Assembly: GCF_026226615.1 (NCBI RefSeq)
Contig: NZ_JAJAPB010000004.1
Coordinates: 62,001-126,000 of the forward strand
DNA length: 64,000 nt
Direction of reading: 5' to 3'
Source of the DNA: Geovibrio ferrireducens
GTDB taxonomy: Bacteria > Chrysiogenota > Deferribacteres > Deferribacterales > Geovibrionaceae
Shown: piece after piece, positions 33,855 to 40,787 of the stretch
How the letters are laid out: every line of letters starts with the position of its first letter
How positions within the stretch are numbered: position 1 is the stretch's first letter
Made by a program: the position numbers and the translations under genes
The notes under the pieces: model-generated
Told to the model about the DNA's origin: nothing
The model's database searches: none
What the model saw: only the letters and a program-made list of their open reading frames with translations

Positions 33855-34295
33855 TCAGGTGTTTTCTCTGTATTTCACAGCAATGTAATATATCACAAAA
33901 TATGTTATAACAGCAAATATTAATCCTACCAGATGAGTCCCCACGAAAAAAGGGAGCAGTATTGACCTTGCCGCCTCGAAAATTTCCGCCAGTGAAATGT
34001 TTGCCCAGTCAATATCTATAGGGGTATCATCGCGCAGAACCCATTTGCCGAACCTATAACAGAGTGCGTATACAAAAACAATGGTCAGAGGGTTGGTGAT
34101 ATAAGCACCCAGAAGCAGAGGGTACATCGGCAGGCTGAATATAAAGGATATGCCTATGGCCAGCGCAGTGTGGAACCCCACGTATGGGGAAAAACCTATG
34201 AAAACCCCCACTGCTGATGAGATGGCAAGAACCTGAGGGGAACAGTCAAGCTGAAACAGCTTCCTGAACTTCTTGCGAATCATATTGAACGCCAT
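33855..34295 (-). CDS. DUF2062 membrane protein
   Basis: 146 residues; three to four predicted membrane helices. Matches DUF2062: SPQVLAISSAVGVFIGFSPYVGFHTALA, then PMYPLLLGAYITNPLTI. The family has no settled function. First gene of the operon leading to flhG-like and cheWZ genes. Its start lies 87 bp from the XRE gene, with a terminator between. Confidence 0.85.
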   Translation of the reverse strand: MAFNMIRKKFRKLFQLDCSPQVLAISSAVGVFIGFSPYVGFHTALAIGISFIFSLPMYPLLLGAYITNPLTIVFVYALCYRFGKWVLRDDTPIDIDWANISLAEIFEAARSILLPFFVGTHLVGLIFAVITYFVIYYIAVKYRENT

Positions 34296-34321
34296 ATATT
34301 TTAACCGCCGCTGTTATCTGT

Positions 34322-34349
34322 AAGAAAACTGCGCACAGACGCAGTTCTT
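34322..34349 (-). terminator. Intrinsic terminator after the XRE/S24-like gene
   Basis: Inverted repeat aactgcg-cacaga-cgcagtt, extended by an aag/ctt pairing across a small bulge. On the minus strand the stem runs into TTTTCTT. It separates the XRE gene from DUF2062. Confidence 0.6.
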
Positions 34350-34382
34350 GAAGATTATAGATGAGCAGAGCAGATTTTAAAA

Positions 34383-34982
34383 CTATATTTTCTGCGGCAG
34401 CAATGACTTTTTACTGAATATCTCTGTAACTGTACCCACATGCCTTATATCGGGCTCACCCACACTGATAGTCTCATAGGCATTATTTTCAGGCACAAGA
34501 AGACCTTCTCCGTCTTTCAGCAAATATTTGCGGATAAACGGCCGCCCTTCAGCGCCTATAAAGAGAACATAGCTTCCGTTTCTGAGTTTTCCGCTGTCTT
34601 TGATCCATAAAGCGATATCCCCTTCCGATATTACAGGGTGCATAGCATCGCAGACCACTATATGGGCATATCTGTCCGGATTGTTCAGAGTAAACGGAGT
34701 CTTAATGATTTCTGCTGCGGGGAGGAAAATGTCATACTCAGATTTCTGGAAGAGAGGCTGAAACATTTCGCCCGTACCGTGATAAATCCAGTCCGCCGAT
34801 ACGCCGTACTCATCCATAAGGAGGCGCAGATTGCTCTCACTGATGAATCTGTCGCCCGATTCCCAGTTCTGGACGGATCTGTAAGATGAGTAAATTCTCT
34901 CGGCGAACTCCCTCTGGGTGAGTCCCAGAAAAGTCCTTAGCTGCTTAATTCTTTTTCCGATTTCCTTGTTTTTTCGACACAT
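34383..34982 (-). CDS. XRE/cI-like regulator with S24-like domain lacking the catalytic serine
   Basis: 199 residues. HTH_3 at about 8-65 (IGKRIKQLRTFLGLTQREFAERIY, SVQNWESG), the architecture of phage cI/LexA-type repressors. The C-terminal domain (~105-195) keeps the S24 fold pattern, but the motif normally GDSMxP reads CDAMHP: Ala113 replaces the nucleophilic Ser, while a Lys (K152) is present. It should therefore bind DNA and dimerise but not self-cleave. An operator-like palindrome lies upstream. Transcribed alone, next to two related regulators and the packaging module. Confidence 0.88.
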   Translation of the reverse strand: MCRKNKEIGKRIKQLRTFLGLTQREFAERIYSSYRSVQNWESGDRFISESNLRLLMDEYGVSADWIYHGTGEMFQPLFQKSEYDIFLPAAEIIKTPFTLNNPDRYAHIVVCDAMHPVISEGDIALWIKDSGKLRNGSYVLFIGAEGRPFIRKYLLKDGEGLLVPENNAYETISVGEPDIRHVGTVTEIFSKKSLLPQKI

Positions 34983-34998
34983 TTATTCGTTTTATTCC

Positions 34999-35033
34999 TT
35001 GACACCCTACACTCATGGGTGTACCTTATACAC
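34999..35033. promoter_or_regulatory. Operator-like palindromes and promoters upstream of the XRE gene
   Basis: Overlapping inverted repeats: ACACCC-N9-GGGTGT (35002-35022) and GTGTA-N5-TACAC (35019-35033). On the minus strand an extended -10 (TGtgTATAAG, 35034-35025) lies inside the second palindrome, about 45 bp before the XRE ATG. On the plus strand TTGACA (34999-35004) is a possible rightward -35. The layout fits autoregulation by the repressor. The 500-bp gap to 35527 otherwise holds only the tRNA. Confidence 0.55.
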
Positions 35034-35223
35034 ATTAACACCATAGCAAAAATATATATTATTGCAAAATGAAAACTTTTACAAGAGAATAGCTTGCGGT
35101 ATGAGAAAAGGCAATAGTCTGTTCACATTTCAGGAATCGTAAGGCAGAAAAAAACCGGAAAACGGTTGTGTTAATTTTTTGAGACGGTAAGTTTTTCAGC
35201 TTCAGCAACAACACCGGAAAAAA

Positions 35224-35297
35224 TCGGGATGGGGGGATTTGAACCCCCGACCCCTGGTTCCCGAAACCAGTACGCTACCAAGCTGCGCTACATCCCG
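35224..35297 (-). tRNA. tRNA-Pro (CGG)
   Basis: 74 nt on the minus strand. Acceptor CGGGATG/CATCCCG, anticodon stem CTGGT/ACCAG with loop TTCGGGA (anticodon CGG, reads CCG), T-arm GGGGG-TTCAAAT-CCCCC. CCA is not encoded; the 3' end runs into a T-rich tract that can act as terminator. It sits between regulators 34383 and 35527. tRNA genes are frequent phage attachment sites, but I see no flanking direct repeat or integrase. Confidence 0.95.
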
Positions 35298-35491
35298 TTG
35301 AGTGATAACTTAGCACATTTTCTCTTTCTTTTGCAAGAATATATACGAAGAAAAGACCATGTGTAAATATATATTTGATATCGGCAGGACAAACAGAAAA
35401 CTTTTTTTGTTTATCTGATATCTTCATCCCTGTACTTTTAACCTAATTGACGCTATGTGGATGCAATCGACTGCCTATAACAACTAGTATA

Positions 35492-35520
35492 TTTACACAA
35501 AAAATATTATAAGGTAATGT
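35492..35520 (+). promoter_or_regulatory. Promoter giving a predicted leaderless mRNA for the dual-HTH regulator
   Basis: TTTACA (35492-35497), 17-bp spacer, TAATGT (35515-35520). A start site 7 nt after the -10 would fall on the A of the ATG at 35527. A short AAGG at 35511-35514 lies 12 nt before the ATG and inside the spacer, so it would not be transcribed from this promoter. CTATAACAA (35475-35483), also found in the capsid-module control region, lies just upstream. Confidence 0.5.
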
Positions 35521-35526
35521 TAGGCT

Positions 35527-36336
35527 ATGATTGGAGAAAAACTTAGAAGACTAATTAAACGTAAAGGAATCAAGCAGGTTGAGGTATGCAGAGCCGTGGG
35601 ACTTTCACCCTCCAGACTTTCCAACTACCTCAGCGGCAGCAGAGAGCCCGATCTTGAAACTCTTTCAAAAATTGCACGCTTTCTCGAAGTTAAGCTTGAT
35701 TATTTCGCCTTTGGCGACTCCATCAAGAACACCAAGGAAATAGGCGAGCGAATCAAAAAAATCCGTGAAATGAGAGGACTTACCAAAAAAGATCTCTCTG
35801 ATTCCACCGGGTATGACCTCACCTTCTTTGCCGCTCTTGAATTAGGGCACGGTGAATTTGAAAGAGAAACTATCGAAACCATAGCACAGATACTTAAGTA
35901 CGGTGCTGATGAGCTCATAGGAAGCTGCGAACAGAATACGGAAGCCCTTTCCGCTGTTATGGAGAATGAGGTTGTGGATTACTTCCCCGCTTCTCCGGAA
36001 ACACAGTACCACCTGGACGACATAGCATCCGCCAGGACAGAGGCGCTTAAAACACCTTTCTGGACAGTGGTTACAGACGGCAGGTTTGCTCCGAAAATCA
36101 ACGAGAATGAGCTTGTTTTCGTTGAAAAGATAACGGGCTTTCCCGCTGACAGGGAATCAGTATTTTTTGCTTCGGAAGGCACGCTGCGGCTTATGCGCTG
36201 TTTTGAGTACCCTGATTCGGTGCTCCTTGCGCCTGAGTCAAAGGCCGGCGAACCCATAAGCCTTAATAAAAATGAGGAAATGAAACCCGGCAGCCGCTGC
36301 TACAAAATTCACTGGATTGCCAAAAAACCCGACTGA
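35527..36336 (+). CDS. Dual-HTH XRE regulator with degenerate S24-like domain
   Basis: 269 residues. Two tandem HTH_3 domains at about 1-60 (IGEKLRRLIKRKGIKQVEVCRAVG, SRLSNYLSG) and 70-130 (IGERIKKIREMRGLTKKDLSDSTG), then an S24-like C-terminal domain whose nucleophile motif reads TDGRFAP (183-189), without Ser, and whose Lys position is Arg-like (RLMR). The first HTH is clearly paralogous to the gene at 36435. It faces away from the cI-like gene across the tRNA. Two DNA-binding modules in one chain suggest binding to paired sites. Confidence 0.85.
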   Translation: MIGEKLRRLIKRKGIKQVEVCRAVGLSPSRLSNYLSGSREPDLETLSKIARFLEVKLDYFAFGDSIKNTKEIGERIKKIREMRGLTKKDLSDSTGYDLTFFAALELGHGEFERETIETIAQILKYGADELIGSCEQNTEALSAVMENEVVDYFPASPETQYHLDDIASARTEALKTPFWTVVTDGRFAPKINENELVFVEKITGFPADRESVFFASEGTLRLMRCFEYPDSVLLAPESKAGEPISLNKNEEMKPGSRCYKIHWIAKKPD

Positions 36337-36340
36337 TAAT

Positions 36341-36367
36341 AAGGAGCCTTTTAGGCTCCTTTTTTTG
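36341..36367 (+). terminator. Intrinsic terminator of the dual-HTH gene
   Basis: Perfect 9-bp stem aaggagcct/aggctcctt with a 3-nt loop followed by TTTTTT, 5 bp beyond the stop codon. Confidence 0.92.
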
Positions 36368-36399
36368 CATACATTTCATTCACGCTAAGAGAATCTTTA

Positions 36400-36428
36400 T
36401 TGACAAACAGTCTATCCTGAGCCATAAT
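36400..36428 (+). promoter_or_regulatory. Promoter giving a predicted leaderless mRNA for the second XRE gene
   Basis: TTGACA (36400-36405), 17-bp spacer, CATAAT (36423-36428). A start 7 nt after the -10 is exactly the A of the ATG at 36435. No ribosome-binding site is seen before the ATG (ccagc). This is the same geometry as at 35492-35527. Confidence 0.65.
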
Positions 36429-36434
36429 TCCAGC

Positions 36435-36956
36435 ATGATTGGGAAAAGACTGAGACAACTGTTAGCCTCACACAACATGACGCAAGCCGAGCTTTGCAGG
36501 AAACTGGGCATCTCTCCGGGAAATATGTCCAACTTTATAAACGACCAGAGGAATCCCAGCCTTGAGACTCTCTCACGCATTGCCGGGTATTTCTCTGTTA
36601 ATATTGATTCTTTTGTGTCAGAAGCACCTGTTGCCCGCTCAGGACCCAGACTTTTATCATCTCTGAGTGAAAATACTCTGAACACTGCGGGCAGATTCTG
36701 GGTAAAGATTGACACTGATGCTTTTTCCTCTGCATTCCGCAGAGAAACGCTTATATTCATTGATAAAGAAGCGGAAATAAATCACAGAGACTGCACACTG
36801 GTCATAAACAGCGGCAGACCGGAGATTTACAGATTTCTGGTGAAAAACAGAGGGGCTATACTAATACCGTTCAGAAAAACCGAAATGCCCCTTGAAATAA
36901 AAAAACACAGCAAAACAACGCTGTACAAGATACTTTTCTCGGCAGTATCTCCCTAG
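36435..36956 (+). CDS. XRE regulator with degenerate S24-like domain, paralogue of the dual-HTH gene
   Basis: 173 residues. One HTH_3 (1-60: IGKRLRQLLASHNMTQAELCRKLG, GNMSNFIND, PSLETLSRIAGYF) and a compact C-terminal S24-like domain. The expected nucleophile motif reads TDAFSS (94-99), with Ala where Ser should be, and the Lys position reads YRF. It is therefore not expected to self-cleave. The N-terminus aligns over ~60 residues with the 35527 product. The stop overlaps the convergent PilZ gene by 4 bp. Confidence 0.82.
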   Translation: MIGKRLRQLLASHNMTQAELCRKLGISPGNMSNFINDQRNPSLETLSRIAGYFSVNIDSFVSEAPVARSGPRLLSSLSENTLNTAGRFWVKIDTDAFSSAFRRETLIFIDKEAEINHRDCTLVINSGRPEIYRFLVKNRGAILIPFRKTEMPLEIKKHSKTTLYKILFSAVSP

Positions 36957-37324
36957 ACCACTTCTGTTCCGCTCCCCATGAGAAACCCGGCGAGGAACTT
37001 GGTAAACACCCTGCGCTCACCCTCTTCAAAACTCACAAACTCCAGTGCGGCGAATCTTGATATGTCGTTGTTTCTTTCAGTATCAGGCTCAATGCGCCAG
37101 ACTTTAGCCTTTGCGGTTATGCCGCTGTTATCCGCACAACCCTGAAAGCAGATCCGGAGTTCATAAAAGTCATATATATTTATAGCTTCATCAGTGCGGA
37201 TCTTAATCCCGCCTATGCTTATATCCTTTATTTCGGCATCGATAAAAGAGAAGCCGTCCTCTTTTCTCAGCCGTACACTTACGGGAACATCTTCAAACCT
37301 GTGGAATCTTCTTCTTTCTATCAT
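36953..37324 (-). CDS. PilZ-domain protein (c-di-GMP receptor)
   Basis: 123 residues, a single PilZ domain. The c-di-GMP-binding motifs are both present: RRRFHRFE (RxxxR, near the N-terminus) and DISIGGIKI (D/NxSxxG). Stand-alone PilZ proteins relay c-di-GMP to motility or secretion machinery; the window also encodes a GGDEF cyclase (50327). Convergent with the XRE gene by 4 bp. Partner unknown. Confidence 0.88.
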   Translation of the reverse strand: MIERRRFHRFEDVPVSVRLRKEDGFSFIDAEIKDISIGGIKIRTDEAINIYDFYELRICFQGCADNSGITAKAKVWRIEPDTERNNDISRFAALEFVSFEEGERRVFTKFLAGFLMGSGTEVV

Positions 37325-37387
37325 ACCGCACCTGATAACTGTTTAAAAATATTACCCTGATAAAGCACAGACTTCAAGAACACAGCC

Positions 37388-37717
37388 TTACTTAACCTCA
37401 CAGAAACAGCTTGAGCTGCTCCCCTTTGCGAAGTTGACTATAAGGCTTTTACCGTCCGGAACGGAGAACCATTCGCAACAGTTGATCTCATAGCTGCCTG
37501 TTATTAGCTGCGCGCTGATGCTAAGCCCTCCGGCTGTGCCCTTTATGTTCACAGACTGCTTAGGCTTAACCAGCACGTAATCCTCATTTCTGTTAAACTG
37601 AGTCTGCACTCTTACTCCGAGAAGCACCTCAGACCTGTTTTCGAACTTAATATCGGCAAATGCCGCCGCGGAAAACAGCAAAACGCACACCGCGCAAAAA
37701 ATAATCATTCTCTTCAT
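37388..37717 (-). CDS. Small exported protein of unknown function
   Basis: 109 residues with a clear signal peptide (MKRMIIFCAVCVLLFSAAAFA, cleavage after A-F-A) and a ~85-residue beta-rich mature domain with four cysteines (EINCCEW and SCFCEVK) that could form disulfides. No family is recognised. It lies 60 bp beyond the stop of the portal gene on the same strand, so it may be read from the packaging operon or be independent. Confidence 0.7.
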   Translation of the reverse strand: MKRMIIFCAVCVLLFSAAAFADIKFENRSEVLLGVRVQTQFNRNEDYVLVKPKQSVNIKGTAGGLSISAQLITGSYEINCCEWFSVPDGKSLIVNFAKGSSSSCFCEVK

Positions 37718-37777
37718 AATCTCCCAAAATTAGCATGACAGAAGCATATTGTGAAGGAAAAAAGTCTGTATGCCCGT

Positions 37778-38893
37778 TTATTTCAGCGGTATTCCGAATC
37801 TCCTTGCCGCTTCGGCGAAATCCACATCCATTCCGGCCTGTGCCGCTTCCCGTATTGTTGCCCAGTCGGCATATTCCTTCTCTTCAAAAACAAATGAAGG
37901 AAGCTTGCACCTGCTGCCGAAATTAAGTTCCGCAATCCATCTGACAAGGGTTGAGCTGACTGTGTCGGCCAGTGATGCGGCTGTTTTTGCCGCTTTTATG
38001 CCGAATGTTTTTGAATGTTCCCTGGCGAGGGCATACGAAGCCCCGGAGCCTGTATCGCTTGTGAGTATCTCCCCTGTTACAGCCTTGGAGATTTCGGCAT
38101 TGCAGACTTCAATCAGCTTCGCGAAGTCATCAGAGCTCCCCCTGCTTTCAAGCACCTGAACGCTGTCCACATTGGCAAGCGCCACAGCCGCATCATTCTG
38201 GATTCCGCTCAGTGAATCAGCCAGAATCTGAGCCCTGCGCCGCGTTTCCTCCCCTCCGTCCGAGCTGAACATGGCAAGAACAGTGGGTACGCCGAATTTC
38301 TCAGCCACTGTGAGCCAGAAACGGAAACCCGCTTTCTTGAACATCCACGGCCAGTAGCATTTGGAAAGAACCGGGCTGCCGTAAGGATTTTCATTTCTGG
38401 GCATGTGTCTGTGAATGATGAACTTGTACTGCTCATCCAATGACACGCTCCTGCCGCCGTCCGTCATAAAAAGATTTCCTTCGGAATCAAAGGCGAACCT
38501 TGCCGGGTTACGGTTCAGAAGTCTGTCCGCCAGCCAGTGTGCTCCGTCCTTTTTCCACACTATTTCAGTGACAGAGAAACCGTACTCCACTGCGGAAAGC
38601 ATCTCCTCCAGTTCCTGAAGGAAATTAGGCATGGCTTTGAGATTTTTCCTCACAAATTCCGCCGCTTTGGAGGCCTCTTTAGTGGAATCCGCCGGAATTA
38701 TGCTCCATTCATATGCCAGAACACCGTGCCTCAGCTGCTCCAGCTTCGCAGATATATGCGCATCGGTGAGCATTTCATCAAAAACCGACAGTCTCAGACC
38801 GTTCTTTGATAAAATTATGTCCGGATTCGGCATAAAATTTAAAAATGCTGAAAACTCCGCTGCCGCAGAAATATTTTTTGTAAGATTATTCAT
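37778..38893 (-). CDS. Phage portal protein (DUF935, Mu gp29-like)
   Basis: 371 residues. Matches DUF935/Mu gp29 portal proteins: PDIILSKNGLRLSVFDEML, RHGVLAYEWSIIPAD, MPNFLQELEEMLSAVEYGFSVTEIVW, HRHMPRNENPYGSPVLSKCYWPWMFK, GFRFWLTVAEKFGVPTVLA and AREHSKTFGIKAA. The dodecameric portal is the DNA entry/exit channel of the head. Shorter than Mu gp29 (~510), so the C-terminal extension is missing. It directly follows terL, the normal order, but the next virion gene (protease) is 27 kb away. Confidence 0.85.
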   Translation of the reverse strand: MNNLTKNISAAAEFSAFLNFMPNPDIILSKNGLRLSVFDEMLTDAHISAKLEQLRHGVLAYEWSIIPADSTKEASKAAEFVRKNLKAMPNFLQELEEMLSAVEYGFSVTEIVWKKDGAHWLADRLLNRNPARFAFDSEGNLFMTDGGRSVSLDEQYKFIIHRHMPRNENPYGSPVLSKCYWPWMFKKAGFRFWLTVAEKFGVPTVLAMFSSDGGEETRRRAQILADSLSGIQNDAAVALANVDSVQVLESRGSSDDFAKLIEVCNAEISKAVTGEILTSDTGSGASYALAREHSKTFGIKAAKTAASLADTVSSTLVRWIAELNFGSRCKLPSFVFEEKEYADWATIREAAQAGMDVDFAEAARRFGIPLK

Positions 38894-38906
38894 ATGTTTC
38901 CCCCCT

Positions 38907-40304
38907 TTAATATCCTCTGAATATTGAACCCGCCTGTCTCAGTGTGCCGGAGTGCGCTCCTTCGGGCATAGCCCTTGCCCCCCCTTCGCTCAATGCCTGA
39001 GTCATAGCATCAACCATATCGTCATGCCTGCCGAAGGGAAAGGACGCTGCCTCCTCAACCAGCTCCGCAGAGAAAGCCTTATCCTCCGGCAGGTAAACAT
39101 TGCCCGCCTCAAGCAGAGGCTGAACTGCGTAAGCCCTCGAAATTTTAGAACCCTTCGGCTCCACAGCGATCATCCCCTGAACCTCTTTTCTCAGTGCTGA
39201 GAGAACTGCCGAACCGTTCGCCTTGTCCTCAACATACTTTGCCTTAGCCTGCGGCCAGCGGGCGGTGAGGTTTTTTACCGCACGGACAGTGGCGGAAAAA
39301 TCCATCCTGTCCCGCACCATGTCTGCAAGATACCTGCATGAGCCTTTCACAGCCCAGACCTGCCCCACCACATAGTCCGCACCTTCGCCCCCTTTGAAGC
39401 TCATGTCCCATGACTGAAACCAGATGTCCGGATCTGCCGGAAGAGTTCTGTAGTAACGCCACCACTCACGCCGGAGCACCGTTCCCGAATCCGGTGACGG
39501 TTCCTGCATGTAAAGAGCATTCCACACCCTTGAGCCCACGGACTGCTTTATGCGCTCCAAAGCATGCTCACCGTATTTTTCAGGCCACAGCGGTTCCCCC
39601 GCCTTCCGGAACGGTTCATCCGACTCAGCAACCGCAGGCAGCTTCAGTATCTTCCATTCTTCCGGATATTCCGTCAGAAGCCTGCCCGCCAGATCATCCT
39701 CATGCCATCTGGTCTGAACAAGAATTATCCTTCCGTTTTTCTCAAGCCGTGTGAACAGGGTGGATCTGTACCAATCCCAGAGTTTGTCCCTGTATACCGC
39801 GGAGGAAGCCTGCTCTGCGTTTTTCACAGGGTCATCAATGATAATCAGATGCCCCCCCTGACCGGTGATCGACCCTCCGGCTCCTGCGGCAAGGTAACGT
39901 CCGCCATCTGCCAGTTCCCATCTTGAGGCGGATCGTACACCCGGCTTTACCCCTCTGCCGCCGAAAACATTCACAAACAGTCCGGATGCAGCCAGATCCC
40001 GCACTCTTCTGCCGAAGCTTTCCGCCAGATCTGCGCTGTATGAGCAGGCTATGACATTAAGTCCGGGGTTGCGCCCCATGAACCATGCGGGGAAACGGAC
40101 TGAGGTTATTTCGCTCTTGCCGTGCCGTGGCGGCATCATTACCACCAGCCTGTCCGTTTCGCCTTTTTCCACAAGCTCAAGCTCACGGGCTAGCAGCCTG
40201 TGATGCCAGTTCGGCATAAAATCCCTGAAACTCAGCATGCAGTAGGAAATCAGTGAGCCTTTCGCTTTCCGGCAGGCCTCACTTCTCAAATCCGTCCGCA
40301 TCAT
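38907..40304 (-). CDS. terL: Terminase large subunit
   Basis: 465 residues. ATPase domain with Walker A in MMPPRHGKSE (~58-65) and Walker B LIIIDD (153-158), coupling motif region QTRWHEDDL; nuclease domain with the RNase H-type acidic residues in SWDMSFK (D300), KYVEDKANG (E359/D360) and GRHDDMVDA (D428/D429). All residues needed to pump and cut DNA appear intact, so the enzyme looks functional. It overlaps terS by 26 bp and lies 13 bp before the portal gene. Confidence 0.95.
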   Translation of the reverse strand: MMRTDLRSEACRKAKGSLISYCMLSFRDFMPNWHHRLLARELELVEKGETDRLVVMMPPRHGKSEITSVRFPAWFMGRNPGLNVIACSYSADLAESFGRRVRDLAASGLFVNVFGGRGVKPGVRSASRWELADGGRYLAAGAGGSITGQGGHLIIIDDPVKNAEQASSAVYRDKLWDWYRSTLFTRLEKNGRIILVQTRWHEDDLAGRLLTEYPEEWKILKLPAVAESDEPFRKAGEPLWPEKYGEHALERIKQSVGSRVWNALYMQEPSPDSGTVLRREWWRYYRTLPADPDIWFQSWDMSFKGGEGADYVVGQVWAVKGSCRYLADMVRDRMDFSATVRAVKNLTARWPQAKAKYVEDKANGSAVLSALRKEVQGMIAVEPKGSKISRAYAVQPLLEAGNVYLPEDKAFSAELVEEAASFPFGRHDDMVDAMTQALSEGGARAMPEGAHSGTLRQAGSIFRGY

Positions 40305-40698
40305 CCCCCATTACCCTTTCAGCGTCTTCCTTTGTGCATTCGTACATATCATCAAGGGCACTGTTCACCTGCACCTTGCCGATGATGTCGTCCGGTTTTG
40401 TGAGCCCCACATCCCTGTAGACCTTAAGCATTTTGGAGTGTGTCTCCAGATCCCGGACGTTTTTGCACTCTTCAAGCATGCTGTCCGCCTTTTCCACACC
40501 CTTAAGGGCAACATCCTGAACGGCCTTAAGGATTCTGATACGCTTTTTGCGCCCTGCTTCCAGACTGTTTTCCCATTTTTCTTTCTTTATGCGTTTTCTG
40601 ATTTCATCCGCACTGCATCCGAACAGACCTGCGAGGCTGTCCGGTTCAGTGTTTCCGGTTTCATATTCTTCTCTGATTTTTACCCAGTCGAACCCCAT
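40279..40698 (-). CDS. Terminase small subunit-like protein
   Basis: 139 residues. N-terminal winged/HTH-like segment (DSLAGLFGCSADEIRKRIKKEKW) as in DNA-recognising small terminases, then a charged helical oligomerisation region (ILKAVQDVALKGVEKADSML, RDLETHSKMLKVY). It precedes terL and overlaps it, as in nearly all tailed phages. In a gene transfer agent, this subunit sets the loss of packaging specificity. GGTGGGGAG abuts the ATG. Confidence 0.7.
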   Translation of the reverse strand: MGFDWVKIREEYETGNTEPDSLAGLFGCSADEIRKRIKKEKWENSLEAGRKKRIRILKAVQDVALKGVEKADSMLEECKNVRDLETHSKMLKVYRDVGLTKPDDIIGKVQVNSALDDMYECTKEDAERVMGDDADGFEK

Positions 40699-40719
40699 CT
40701 CCCCACCGAAACAAGCATT

Positions 40720-40774
40720 TTGTTACGGACAGAAATATAGCGTATAAAAGAGGATGCGTTGTTACGCCGTGTGA
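40720..40774 (-). promoter_or_regulatory. Candidate control region of the packaging module
   Basis: The 90-bp gap upstream of terS has two copies of TTGTTACG (plus-strand 40720-40727 and 40759-40766, 39 bp apart). The second extends to TTGTTACGCCGTGTGA (40759-40774), 12/16 identical to the motif upstream of the capsid module. Between them the minus strand reads ACGCTATATT, also echoing ACGCTATAAC at the capsid module, a possible -10. No good -35 is seen. Confidence 0.4.
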
Positions 40775-40787
40775 CTGATAAGGATTT

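Noticed and set aside
35224-35297. tRNA-Pro as an attachment site for the phage modules
   Set aside because: No direct repeat of the tRNA 3' end is seen at either module boundary and no integrase is present.
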